Positions 45,526 through 55,000 of a DNA stretch of 64,000 nucleotides are shown here, piece by piece. The position numbers were made by a program, and so were the translations under genes. Position 1 is the first letter of the stretch. Each line of letters begins with the position of its first letter. The stretch spans positions 34,777 through 98,776 of the forward strand of contig NZ_KV788403.1 of NCBI RefSeq assembly GCF_001807265.1, in the 5' to 3' direction. The notes under the pieces were generated by a model. The model was not told where the DNA came from. It searched no databases and worked only from the letters and a program-made list of their open reading frames with translations. Origin of the DNA: Corynebacterium sp. HMSC05H05. GTDB lineage: Bacteria; Actinomycetota; Actinomycetes; Mycobacteriales; Mycobacteriaceae.

Positions 45526-46356
45526 ATGAGCTTTTTCGAGGACATCGCAGCGGCGCTCGACCGCGAAGGCATCGAGTCCCGCGTGGGGGGCGACACCATG
45601 TTCGTGCCCATGACGGCGGCGCTGGAGATCCAGTTTGTGGAGATTGATCCGCACTTGCCGGCCGCCAACGTCTACATCGCGGCCGCGGACGTGGACGAGG
45701 ACGACGAGGATTTCGAGGCCGTGCTGGTGGCCGTAGTGTTTTCCGTGGAGGACGCCGTGGCCGCGGTTGCGGAGCACATGGCCACCGACCAGGTGATCAC
45801 CGTGCTGCGCGACCTGTTGGAGGGCACCGACGAGCGCATCGGGGACCTGGAGTTCTTCCAGGACCACTTGAACCCGCAGCAGGTGCGCGCTGAGGTCGGC
45901 GACAACGCCGAGCTTTTGGTCACCATCGACACCGTCGACGGCGCCCCGCACGCCAAGGTCACCTTCATCGCGCTTCCGGACGATTACGACGACGTGCTCG
46001 ACGACGCCGAGGGCGAACTCTGGGAGTCCGACGGCGACGCGGAACTGACCGAGGAGGACCGCGCCCGCCTCTTCGACGCCATCCACGACGAGGCCCTCAT
46101 CGACGCCGAGCGGCTCGAGCTGGGCAGCTTCACGGACTTTGACAGGCTTTTCGACGTGCTCTCGCTCGCCGCCGACCAGGCCGAAGACTGGGAGTCGCAG
46201 CTGCTACCCGTGGACGACGAGTTCGACGAGCCGGAGGTCTACGACCTGTTCGGCCAGGACGACGATGACGAGGATGACGCCCTCGCCGACGATGACGACG
46301 TCGACTACGACGACGATGATGACGACGGCGAAGACAGGGGCGAGGACGACGACTAG
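45526..46356 (+). CDS. Unknown protein with a poly-aspartate tail
   Basis: A 276-residue soluble protein. Residues about 1-140 form an alpha/beta domain (MSFFEDIAAALDREGIESRV, then strands and helix DQVITVLRDLLEG) that resembles the YbjN/type-III-chaperone-like fold, though this is only an impression. The last 50 residues are mainly Asp and Glu. TAGGCT (45481-45486) serves as -10 and GGAAGGAA as ribosome-binding site. The stop overlaps the convergent gene by 4 bases. The acidic tail suggests binding to cationic partners; no function is established. Confidence 0.65.
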   Translation: MSFFEDIAAALDREGIESRVGGDTMFVPMTAALEIQFVEIDPHLPAANVYIAAADVDEDDEDFEAVLVAVVFSVEDAVAAVAEHMATDQVITVLRDLLEGTDERIGDLEFFQDHLNPQQVRAEVGDNAELLVTIDTVDGAPHAKVTFIALPDDYDDVLDDAEGELWESDGDAELTEEDRARLFDAIHDEALIDAERLELGSFTDFDRLFDVLSLAADQAEDWESQLLPVDDEFDEPEVYDLFGQDDDDEDDALADDDDVDYDDDDDDGEDRGEDDD

Positions 46357-46877
46357 GCCGCGCTGAGCCCCTCGAACATCGACGACGGCGAGGCGACCGG
46401 GGTGAACGTGCCGTCGACGAGCCACACGTAGTTCGCCGTGCGCGTTCCGGCCAGCTCGTGTACCGCGTGCGCGGAGTCGCCCGGAATCAGCGCGCGCACC
46501 CACGCTTCGGTGAGCACGGTGTCTACCAGGCTGCCGGTGGTGTCGGCGATGCGGACCTCAATCAGGTACGCCGGGACCTGGTCGCCTCCGTAGCCCTGTA
46601 TCCGGGCCCGCGCCCGTGGGCCGACCCTGCGCCGAGTCACAGCCAATGTCAGCTGCGGCCCGTTGGCCACCCGCGGCAGCGTGAGCACCGGTGGGCGCCA
46701 CGCGGCGGTGGGACGGGACAGGGAACGCGGGTGGTGCATGACGGCCTGGGCGGACTCGATGATTGCGGGGTGGCGCTCGCGGATCTCCTCGGCAAGCGCC
46801 TCCGGGGTGTAGGCGGGGGAGTGGGACATGTCGTTTCGGCTGACGCTACGCAGCGGATTCTTCGTGTTGAACTTCAT
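46353..46877 (-). CDS. Conserved hypothetical protein
   Basis: A 174-residue protein without signal peptide or membrane segment. An N-terminal helical part (TPEALAEEIRERHPAIIESAQ) is followed by a beta-rich part (PQLTLAVTRRRVGPRARARI, AYLIEVRIADTTGSLVDTV). Not recognised. The ATG at 46877 lies 7 bases after TAGTGT (46885-46890), which fixes the start and predicts a leaderless mRNA; a longer frame to 47006 is rejected. It diverges from the MFS gene across a region with a strong palindrome. Confidence 0.6.
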   Translation of the reverse strand: MKFNTKNPLRSVSRNDMSHSPAYTPEALAEEIRERHPAIIESAQAVMHHPRSLSRPTAAWRPPVLTLPRVANGPQLTLAVTRRRVGPRARARIQGYGGDQVPAYLIEVRIADTTGSLVDTVLTEAWVRALIPGDSAHAVHELAGTRTANYVWLVDGTFTPVASPSSMFEGLSAA

Positions 46878-46979
46878 GGCGCTCACACTACGAAGCACTT
46901 CCGGCATCAAAGCCCATTCTGTCGAACATATGAACGAAATGCACCCAGCTGCCTGGGGTGATTTTGCTTTGTGGAAATT

Positions 46980-46998
46980 ATTTGCCACATTGGCAAAT
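46980..46998. promoter_or_regulatory. Operator-like palindrome upstream of the MFS-nucleoside hydrolase operon
   Basis: Perfect inverted repeat ATTTGCCA-N3-TGGCAAAT in the 157-base gap between two divergent genes. It lies just upstream of the expected -35 of the MFS promoter (-10 TACGCT at 47021-47026). The symmetry and position fit a transcription-factor operator for the transporter operon; the regulator is not in the window. Confidence 0.55.
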
Positions 46999-47034
46999 CG
47001 GAACACCCCACCCGCCGATGTACGCTAACCAGCA

Positions 47035-48252
47035 ATGAACGCCGACAACTCAACACAGCACACACCCCAGCAAGCACCCCGCACCCAACCGAAGATCCCG
47101 CGCACGATCTGGGTCCTCGTCGGCGCCGCGTTCATCATCGCCCTCGGCTACGGGCTCATCGCGCCTGTGCTCCCGCAGTTCGCCGGCAGTTTCGGCGTGT
47201 CGATGGCTGCCGCCGGCGCGGTGATTTCCGTCTTCGCAATGGCGCGGTTGTTGGGAGCGCCGGGGGCGGGCAGGCTCGTCGATAAGCTTGGCTCCCGTCC
47301 GATCTACCTCACGGGCCTGCTCATCGTCGCGGGCGCGACCTTCCTCGTCGCGTTTGTGAACGCCTACTGGCAGATCCTCGCGCTGCGGTTTATCGCAGGC
47401 TTCGGCTCGACCATGTTCACCCTGTCGGCCCAGGCCTTGATCGTGCGGGTGACGCACCCGAGCATCCGCGGGCGCGCCAACGCGCTGTACGCCTCGGCGT
47501 TTCTGGTGGGCAACGTTGTCGGCCCGATCATCGGTGCCGCGCTGTCCTTCCTGGGCTTCCGCGCGCCGTTTGTCATTTACGGCCTCGCGGTGGCGGGCGC
47601 GGCCGTCGCGGTCGGCGCCCTGACCCAGCCGCGCCCCGGCTCCGAGCCGCTGCCCGCGGCGAAGCCGAAGATGCGCGTGCGTCAGGCGTGGCAGACCTCC
47701 ACGTACAAGGCGCTGCTCGCCGCCGGGTTCACCAACGGCTTTGTCAACATGGGCTCGCGCGTGGCCATCCTGCCGCTGTTCGCCGCCGCCGTGTTTGAGC
47801 GCGGGGGAGCGGCCGCCGGTTTGGCGCTGACCGCCTTCGCGTTCGGCATGGCCGTAACGCTGCAGTTCTCCGGCAGGCTCGCTGATCAACTCGGCCGCCG
47901 CCCGATGGTCGCCGCGGGCCTGGCCACCTCGGGCGTGTTCACGGCGCTGCTCGGCGGCGCCACCAGCTTCTGGCCGCTGGTGCTGCTCTCCGCCGCGGCC
48001 GGTATCGGCGCGGGTCTGATGAGCCCCGCCGCCCAGGCCACACTGGCGGACATCATCGGCAACGAGCGCTCCGGCGGTACAGTGCTGTCCACGTACCAAA
48101 TGACGCAGGACGCGGGCTCCATTCTCGCGCCGGTGCTGCTCGGCGCCGTCGCGGAGGCCGCGGGCTTCCAGGCCGCGTTCGGCGTCTGCGGCGCGGTGTG
48201 CGCCGCCACGCTTGTGATCTGGCTTGTTGCCGGGAAGGAAACGAAACCGTGA
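47035..48252 (+). CDS. MFS transporter, DHA1 type
   Basis: A 405-residue major facilitator carrier with 12 helices. The loop 2-3 signature appears as GAGRLVDKLGSRP and again as SGRLADQLGRRP in the second half. The N-terminus is polar (Thr/Gln/Pro). Its stop overlaps the nucleoside hydrolase GTG (GTGA), so it is likely to import the nucleoside substrate of that enzyme, as in nucleoside-use operons of corynebacteria, although drug efflux cannot be excluded. TACGCT lies 8 bases before the ATG. Confidence 0.85.
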   Translation: MNADNSTQHTPQQAPRTQPKIPRTIWVLVGAAFIIALGYGLIAPVLPQFAGSFGVSMAAAGAVISVFAMARLLGAPGAGRLVDKLGSRPIYLTGLLIVAGATFLVAFVNAYWQILALRFIAGFGSTMFTLSAQALIVRVTHPSIRGRANALYASAFLVGNVVGPIIGAALSFLGFRAPFVIYGLAVAGAAVAVGALTQPRPGSEPLPAAKPKMRVRQAWQTSTYKALLAAGFTNGFVNMGSRVAILPLFAAAVFERGGAAAGLALTAFAFGMAVTLQFSGRLADQLGRRPMVAAGLATSGVFTALLGGATSFWPLVLLSAAAGIGAGLMSPAAQATLADIIGNERSGGTVLSTYQMTQDAGSILAPVLLGAVAEAAGFQAAFGVCGAVCAATLVIWLVAGKETKP

Positions 48253-49244
48253 GAGTGATCCTGGATTGCGACCCCGGCATCGACGACACCTACGCCATCA
48301 TCTTCCTCACCGCCGCGGCGCACGCGGGTCTCATTGAGCTCGATTGCCTCACGACGACCTCCGGCAACGTCGACGCCAACCAGTGCGCGCAAAACGGCGC
48401 CTGGATCCTGGGGCAGTGCGGGCTGCCCATCATTTCCCTGGCTGCAGGCTTGCCGGAGCCGCTCGAGGTGGAGCTGACCATCACGCCCGAAACCCACGGC
48501 GACACCGGCCTCGGCTACGCCCAAGCGCCCGAGCGCCACGTGGAGCACGACTGGGACGCGCTGTGGATCGACTCCATCGAGCGCGGCACCGACGACCTCC
48601 ATCTAATCGTCACCGGGCCCTTGACCAACCTGGCCGCCTTCGCGCACGCCCACCCGCAGCACTTTGCAAAGCTCAAACACATCACCGTGATGGGCGGGGC
48701 GGTGAATTACCCGGGCAACACCACGCCGAGCGCGGAGTGGAACTTCTGGGTGGACCCGCACGCCGCCGCCGATGTATTCGCCATGGCACAGGCCCCGATC
48801 ACCCTGTGCTCGCTTGGCGTGACGGAGCGTATGGTGCTTAAGCCCGAGGCGTTGGCGGAGTTCGTCGATAAGCTTGGCGGCTCCCCGGTGTCGCAGCACC
48901 TAGAGGCGATCACGCGGTTTTACTTCGAGTTCCACGAGGATGTGGGCGAGGGGTATCAGGCGCAGATCCACGACCTGCTCACCGTGCTGATCGCGCTGGG
49001 GCTGGTGGAGTACACGTGGAAGGACACCGCCGTCGCCGTGGAGGCGGATTCCGAGCTCATGCGCGGCACGTCCGTGGCCGACCTGCGCGGGATTTGGGAG
49101 CGCGAACCTAACACGCGCCTGGTCACCGAGGCGAATATTGAGATGGCCTGGGGCTGGTTCACGTGGGCGTGCGAGGTGCACGCGAAGGTCGCCGCCGGCG
49201 ATGCCGAGATTGTGGAGCTGCGCCACCAGCGTGCCGACGACTAG
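48249..49244 (+). CDS. Inosine/uridine-preferring nucleoside hydrolase
   Basis: A 331-residue N-ribohydrolase that splits nucleosides to base and ribose. The calcium-binding DCDPGIDDT (about residues 6-14) is the family hallmark; TGPLTNLA and NFWVDPHAA provide further metal and ribose contacts. The GTG start overlaps the MFS stop. The pair probably forms a nucleoside uptake-and-hydrolysis operon controlled through the palindrome at 46980-46998. Substrate preference (purine or pyrimidine) is not predictable here. Confidence 0.9.
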   Translation: MRVILDCDPGIDDTYAIIFLTAAAHAGLIELDCLTTTSGNVDANQCAQNGAWILGQCGLPIISLAAGLPEPLEVELTITPETHGDTGLGYAQAPERHVEHDWDALWIDSIERGTDDLHLIVTGPLTNLAAFAHAHPQHFAKLKHITVMGGAVNYPGNTTPSAEWNFWVDPHAAADVFAMAQAPITLCSLGVTERMVLKPEALAEFVDKLGGSPVSQHLEAITRFYFEFHEDVGEGYQAQIHDLLTVLIALGLVEYTWKDTAVAVEADSELMRGTSVADLRGIWEREPNTRLVTEANIEMAWGWFTWACEVHAKVAAGDAEIVELRHQRADD

Positions 49245-49266
49245 CGGGTTTTCGCCCGCCGCCTGC

Positions 49267-49355
49267 TACACTCCCGAACCGATAGCCCAGCCGAGGTGAC
49301 ATAGGCGATGAGGGCTGTACTTCCCGTTCCTCCCCGCACACCACTCGGAGTTTTC
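49267..49355 (+). promoter_or_regulatory. Promoter and structured 5' leader of the ECF operon
   Basis: TACACT (49267-49272) is a good -10, giving a leader of about 77 bases before the ECF S-component ATG. The leader can fold a stem AGCCC / GGGCT (49284-49316), with further pyrimidine-rich sequence before the GGAG ribosome-binding site. Vitamin ECF operons are often riboswitch controlled, but the conserved cores of the TPP, FMN and cobalamin riboswitches are not present. Confidence 0.4.
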
Positions 49356-50162
49356 ATGTCACACACCGTTTCCACCCAGGCCGCGCCCACCGAGAACACC
49401 GCGCAGAAGGCCGAATGGACCCCCGCCCGCCGCGCGCTCGTCATTGCAGGCGCCGTCCTTATCGCCGCTACCTGGCTGTACTTCGTGCTGGTCCACCCGG
49501 CGGACTGGGACCAGGTCACCGGCTCCGGGCAGGGCATCGCGCTGCTCGCAGGCTACGGCATCGGCACCGCGCTGCTGCTTGCCGCCGTGATTCCGGTGCT
49601 GCCCGCGCGCACGTTGGGGCTGATCCCGATTGCGATCATCATCAACTCTGTCGTCGGCGAGATCGTCGGCTCGATCGGCCTGCCGCTGTACCTGGACTCC
49701 GTGGGCACGGTGCTCGTCGCGGCACTCGCCGGCCCGGTCGCGGGCATGGCCACCGGCGCGCTGAACAACGTGGTGTGGGGCCTGCTCAACCCGGCCGCGC
49801 TGCCGTTCGCCGCGGGCGCGGCGCTGATCGGCTGGCTGGCCGGCGTGTTCATCCACCGCTTCAACGCCCTGCGCAACATCGCCACCGTGATCGGTTTCGG
49901 CCTGGTGCTCGGCCTTGTCGGCGGCATGGTCGCCGCCCCGGTCGCGGCCTACGTCTACGGCGGCACCGCCGGCGTTGGCACCGGCGCGCTGGTCAGCCTG
50001 TTCCGTGAGATGGGCAGCTCGCTCATCGCGTCCGTGACCACCCAGGCGTTCATCTCGGATCCGGTGGACAAGGTCATCGTCATGCTGGTGGCGTTCTTCA
50101 CGGTCAAGGCGCTGCCGAAGCGCACCGTCGCCGCCTTCGCCCCGCAGACCAAGCAGAGCTAG
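49356..50162 (+). CDS. ECF transporter S component (substrate-specific)
   Basis: A 268-residue membrane protein with about six to seven helices after a polar 25-residue N-terminus. The segment GSIGLPLYLDSVGTVLVAAL and GPVAGMATGALNNVVWGL match the ECF riboflavin-type S-component superfamily. It binds the substrate and docks on EcfT. GGAG lies 6 bases before the ATG. The T and A subunits follow. The substrate is unknown; the preceding nucleoside hydrolase suggests a nucleoside- or base-related compound, by position only. Confidence 0.8.
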   Translation: MSHTVSTQAAPTENTAQKAEWTPARRALVIAGAVLIAATWLYFVLVHPADWDQVTGSGQGIALLAGYGIGTALLLAAVIPVLPARTLGLIPIAIIINSVVGEIVGSIGLPLYLDSVGTVLVAALAGPVAGMATGALNNVVWGLLNPAALPFAAGAALIGWLAGVFIHRFNALRNIATVIGFGLVLGLVGGMVAAPVAAYVYGGTAGVGTGALVSLFREMGSSLIASVTTQAFISDPVDKVIVMLVAFFTVKALPKRTVAAFAPQTKQS

Positions 50163-50183
50163 CCCAGCAAGAAGCCAACCAAC

Positions 50184-50876
50184 ATGCCCCAGACCCGCCT
50201 GAACCCGCTGACCGCCCTGGTCATCGGCGCGTCGGGCTGGATTCTGGCGCTGGGGATCAACACTCCGATAGCCTCGCTGGCCATCATCGCTGCAGCCCTG
50301 ACGGCCGGCACATGGCGCACCCGCAACCCGTCTGTCGCGGCGGCGACTGCACTCCTCGCCGCCCCCGTGGCTGCGTCGATGGTGCTCATCCACGCGCCCT
50401 ACGGCGAGCACCGCATCGCTCCGTTCATCACCTCCGACGGCCTTGCCGACGCCGCCCACCTCACCGCCCGCTTCACCGCGCTGGTCGCCTGCCTGCTCGC
50501 CGCCGTGGCCTGGACGCGTACCCCGGATCTGGCCAAGGCTCTGCAGAGCACAAAAGGTGGCAACCGCATCGGCTACATCGCCGGCACCACGCTGCAGCTC
50601 GGGCCCCAGGGCGCCAACCGCGCGCGCATCACCCGCGACGCCAACCGCCTCAAACAGCGCCCGATCAAAGCCAAGACAGTCGTCCCACACCTGATCATGC
50701 CCGTGCTCACGGAACTGCTCACCCAGGCCGGCGCCCGTGGCCAAGCGCTGGAAACCGCCGGCTACGACCTCACCGGCCCACGCACCGTCCTGCGCCCGGT
50801 CCACGACAGCCCCGCCCAGCGCGCCGCGCGCATCCTCATCCCTCTGATCTGCGTGGCGGTGGTCCTATGGATCTAA
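50184..50876 (+). CDS. ECF transporter transmembrane subunit EcfT
   Basis: A 230-residue T subunit with an N-terminal LNPLTALVIG segment, four to five helices and the cytoplasmic coupling region. One coupling motif is clear (TQAGARGQALETAGYD); the first Ala-Arg-Gly is replaced by NRARITRDAN. It links the S component to the fused ATPase. It starts 21 bases after the S-component stop and overlaps the ATPase gene by 10 bases, so the three are translated together. Confidence 0.85.
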   Translation: MPQTRLNPLTALVIGASGWILALGINTPIASLAIIAAALTAGTWRTRNPSVAAATALLAAPVAASMVLIHAPYGEHRIAPFITSDGLADAAHLTARFTALVACLLAAVAWTRTPDLAKALQSTKGGNRIGYIAGTTLQLGPQGANRARITRDANRLKQRPIKAKTVVPHLIMPVLTELLTQAGARGQALETAGYDLTGPRTVLRPVHDSPAQRAARILIPLICVAVVLWI

Positions 50877-52015
50877 CCCCGCTCAAGCAAGCACTCGACC
50901 AGCACCGCACCGTCGAGGTCATCGGCAATTCCGGCGCGGGCCTGACCACGCTTGCCGGCGAGGCGCACAACGAGTGGGCGGGCGCGGCCGTGGTCCAGCA
51001 GGACGCCACCGCGCACGTGTCCTACCTGCGCGACACCGTCATCGAAGAGGTCGCGCTCGGCCTCGAGCAGCGCGGCACACCCATCCCGGAGATGCAGCGC
51101 CGCTGCGAGCGCATCCTCAGCGCCGCGGGCCTGACCGAACTCGCCGAGCGCCACCCCGCACAACTCTCCGGCGGCCAAACACGCCGCCTGGCCATCGCGG
51201 CCGTCGCAGTCCTCGAGCCGGACATCCTGCTTCTGGACGACCCCTTCGCCGGCCTCGACCCCACCTCCGCCACCCACATCATCCGCCTGCTCGAAGCCTT
51301 GCCGTCGCGCATCGTGGTCCTCGGCAACCGCCCCCGCCTCGATGCAGCAAAGCTTTCGCTTATCGACGGCATCCTGTCTCCCTCACCCCCTCCCACCCAC
51401 GTGCCCAGCCTGCCCCCACGCGTGGTGCCCGCCGGCGATCCGATCGACCTCGGCGAGATCACCGCAACCCGCGGCGGAAAACCCCGCAAGTGGTGGCAAT
51501 TCCGCGCACATGAGGATCCGGAGTTCACCGCCGGTCCGATCCATCTGACCGTGCGCCCCGGCCAGGCCGTGTGGCTGCGCGGTGACAACGGCGCCGGCAA
51601 AACCACACTGCTGCGCGCGATGGCCGGCCTCGACGGCAACCCCGGGCTGGCTCTTGGCGTCTCACTCGCGCTGCAGCGCGCCGCCGACCAACTTGCCGAA
51701 TCCACGGTGGGGGAGTTCATCGGCGATCCGGACGCAGTCGCCGCACTCGGCCTCGACCCGGAGACCCACCCGCTCGACCTGCCTGCCGCGCACCTGCGCC
51801 TGGCTCAGCTCGCCCAGGTCTTCGCCCAGAACCGCCCGCTCGTGCTTCTCGACGAACCCGACGTCGGCCTCGACGCCCCCTCCCGCGACCGCGCCCACGC
51901 CCTCATCGCCGAGGGACTTTGCTCCGGCCAGGCCGTGATCTTCACCTGCCACGACACCTCCTTCGCCGCGGAGGTGGGGGAGTACACAGCAGTTTTCGAG
52001 TCTAAACTCGCCTAA
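50867..52015 (+). CDS. ECF transporter fused ATPase with one inactive ATP site
   Basis: A 382-residue double ATPase. NBD1 has Walker A GNSGAGLTT (the essential Lys is Leu, residue 26), intact signature LSGGQTRRL and Walker B LLLDDP (Glu to Asp). NBD2 has intact GDNGAGKTT, Walker B LLLDEPDVGLD and H-loop TCHDTS, but its signature is LPAAHLRLAQ. Thus only the site formed by NBD2 Walker motifs and NBD1 LSGGQ can hydrolyse ATP. A Pro-rich linker joins the halves. ATG 50867 lies inside the end of ecfT. Confidence 0.88.
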   Translation: MDLTPLKQALDQHRTVEVIGNSGAGLTTLAGEAHNEWAGAAVVQQDATAHVSYLRDTVIEEVALGLEQRGTPIPEMQRRCERILSAAGLTELAERHPAQLSGGQTRRLAIAAVAVLEPDILLLDDPFAGLDPTSATHIIRLLEALPSRIVVLGNRPRLDAAKLSLIDGILSPSPPPTHVPSLPPRVVPAGDPIDLGEITATRGGKPRKWWQFRAHEDPEFTAGPIHLTVRPGQAVWLRGDNGAGKTTLLRAMAGLDGNPGLALGVSLALQRAADQLAESTVGEFIGDPDAVAALGLDPETHPLDLPAAHLRLAQLAQVFAQNRPLVLLDEPDVGLDAPSRDRAHALIAEGLCSGQAVIFTCHDTSFAAEVGEYTAVFESKLA

Positions 52016-52024
52016 ACCCGCGTC

Positions 52025-55000
52025 CTAATTCGGCAATTGAGGCTTACCGTTCGCATCTTGCCTAACCATGTGCCCAGGAGCGCGGTGGAGCTCCGCCTTC
52101 TCGCCGTCAGCAGTCGGATCCTGGATGCTCGCGCGTTTATTGGTGGTGAGAGCTTTGTAAAGCGGGGCGGGGACAGGTTCGTCTAGTGCCAGGTTCATAA
52201 CAACCACGTCGAGTAACTCATCCTTGTTCCCCGGCATGTGGCGCTCTTCCGCGTGGGTAACCTCGGCCTGCCCGAGGTAGTAAAACTCCAAGCCGTCCGC
52301 GTCTTCGCGTTTTACGAAGAGATGGAGGTCTGTAGATCCATCCAGAATCGGCTGGAGTTCTTTGCTGTCGAGCGTGCGGTTGTTCTTGGAGAACCACTGC
52401 ATCGTGGATTGATCGATGAATGTGTCCTCGTATCTGTGGCTCGCCAGAACATCGGCGTCCTTGTGGTACGTGACAAAGATCGGGCAGGTATTGGTGTTTG
52501 AGTCCACCGCATACCCGTAGATCGTGGATTCCCTGTTGCGCTGCCAGTTGAGCAGGCGTGCTGCGTCCTTTCGGGTATACGTCTTTCCCCGGACGAAGAT
52601 GTCGCTTTGACGGTACTGGCGCCGGTTAGTAAGAAGGCCGGTCTCGATGAGGTCATCAATGTGGTATCGAAAGCTGATCTCCGGGTGAGGATGTTGATCC
52701 TCGTAGGAGAAATACAACTCTGAAAACCGCTCACCAAGCTGGAAACCGCTGTCTGTACGGACGGCGAGTGGTTCGCCTCCGTAGCGCTTGGCGGCAGCCT
52801 CCGTGAACCATTCCAGGTTCAAAATGAGTTCTACCGACCGCATAAGGTGGGGCGACGAATTAATCTCTGTTGAGTATTTCTCGATCACAGCTCTGAACTG
52901 GTCTTCAGTCAGCACCCCTTGGGGGCCGCGGCGCACAAGCTCAGAGAGAAGAAGGAGTTCTTGCGGGCGTTTTCCGTTAAGAAGTTCGGTCGCGATGAGG
53001 GTGAGGAATCCGTCTTCCTCTTGGGACGGGGCCGAATCGACTTCCTTCAATTTGTGCAAAAGTGACCAGTAGTTTCGCGTGTGTTGGTCGGTCGCGCACA
53101 ACACGGACGGATCCATGGATTCGTGATAAAGAAAGTCGACCAGTTTGGGAATGCGGCCGAGTCGGTACTTTAACTCTGCGATAGCCTCGCGTTTAGCCTT
53201 CACTCCCGTGATGCGTGCCTTTTGTAGGGACTCGATAACTCGTGCCGCGGAAACCCTGTCAAAGCTGACCGTGGAAGCCCCGGCTTTCGGACGAGGGTCG
53301 TTGACGTCATCGAGAATCTTCGGTTTTCGGCCGGTTTTGTTGCCGGTGAGCGCAATCGCAATGAGGTAGTTGTTTGCGTAGTTACCGATGAAATCTATGA
53401 CGCGCAGCGAGTGCTTGTAGGCGGCTTTGCGCAGCCCGCGACCAAGTTGTTGCGTGAAGATGATCGACGACTCGGTGCTGCGGAGCAGGACAATGACATT
53501 GACTGAGGGAATGTCAATGCCCTCGTTAAAAATGTCCACCGTGAAGATGTAATCGAGTTCGCCATCTTCCAGTTGAGCAACAACGGACTCTCGTACTTCA
53601 ATCGTGTCGGCTCCCGAGAGACTTCGCGTTCTCAGTGGACGGCCGTGGACGATCCGTGAGGAGAGAGCTTCCGCAAGGATTCGGGATTCCTCGTTGCTGC
53701 TGCAGAACACGAGGCCTTTCGTACTTTCTGCGAAAGAATACTTCTGCAGTGCATCAACGATGTGCTCGACGCGATCGTCCGCAACCAGGTCTTTGAGCTT
53801 TGATTTGTCTCCGATCGACCCTTGCGCCGATTCGTAATCTGCGATGCCGTAGTAGTCGAAGGGGACGAGCATCCGATTTTCAAGGGCGCCTTCCAAACGG
53901 ATCTCATATGGGACGTTGTATCCGAAGAGCTCAAAGACGTTAAACCCATCCGTTCGCTCCGGGGTAGCTGTTAACCCCAGCGTGAAGTTTGGGCGGAAGT
54001 GGTTCAAGATCGACTGGTACGACTCGGCGCCAGAACGGTGAACTTCATCGATGATGATGAGGTCGAATTGGAGCGGAGAGATTGTCGCCAGATTCTCTTT
54101 CCGAGAAAGGGACTGAACGGTAGCAAACACCAACTGCTTGTCCAGTTCTCGTCGTGCTCCAACGAAGAACCCGATTTGTGAGTCGTCGACTTCTAACACT
54201 TTGGCGAACTCTTGAGCAGCCTTCTTCAAAATCTGCTCGCGGTGGACGATGAATAGTGTTCTTAACGGCTTCATCTGTCGCGTAGCCAACGCGGCCAGGA
54301 TGGTTTTTCCTGTACCGGTTGCAGAAATGATCAACGCGCGCTTCTCGCCGGAATCGACCACATACTGCAACTGCTCAAGTGCTTCGACCTGCATCAGGTT
54401 TGGGAGGATCTTTTCGCCTTCCGGTGAAACCTCAAGAGGCTGGGTTTCGGTGAAGACGATTTTGCGCTTCGCCCGCTTCTTTTCGTAATCCTTGATCCAG
54501 TCTCCGGTGAGTGGAACTGCTTTGTCGAGGTGCCTCTCAACTCCGTTTTGGAGCTGGGAAGCCATGTTGCCGTTTCGGTGCGACGAAACTCGGATATTCC
54601 ACTCGTGGTTTTCCATGAGTGCATAACGCGTGAGGTTCGAGCTGCCTACGAGCGCAGTGACGTGGTCACCGTGGTTGAAAATGTAGCCCTTGGCATGGTG
54701 GGCGTATTCCGACATGACGTAGACATCGACGTTTTCCAAAGTCAGTAGCTCGCGCAGAGCAGCGGGCTCATTGAAGTCTTGGTACGAAGACGTGATGATT
54801 ATGCCCTTGCCCTGAAACTCCACGAGCTGCTGTTTGAGCGCGCCGATACCGCCGACAGTCACGAATGCCACGGAGAACACGTAGCTATCAGCAAACTCCA
54901 GCTCGTTTTTGAGCGCCTCGTACATGGTGTTCGAGTCGCCATTGGTGATGAGCTCGGGATTCTCCTGCTTGTTGGCAAGGACAGCTTCGTCGATGAAACC

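Noticed and set aside
46250..46350. Tandem repeat
   Set aside because: The GAC/GAT-rich stretch is the codon run of the poly-aspartate protein tail, not a DNA repeat with a fixed unit.
46922..46937. LexA-box-like TCGAACATATGAACGA
   Set aside because: The right half should be GTTCGA; two core mismatches (AA for TT) destroy the symmetry, and neither flanking gene is an SOS gene.
49273..49355. TPP or FMN riboswitch before the ECF operon
   Set aside because: The conserved cores (CTGAGA and the ACCTGATCTGG-type segment for TPP; the RFN element for FMN) are absent; only a simple hairpin is seen.
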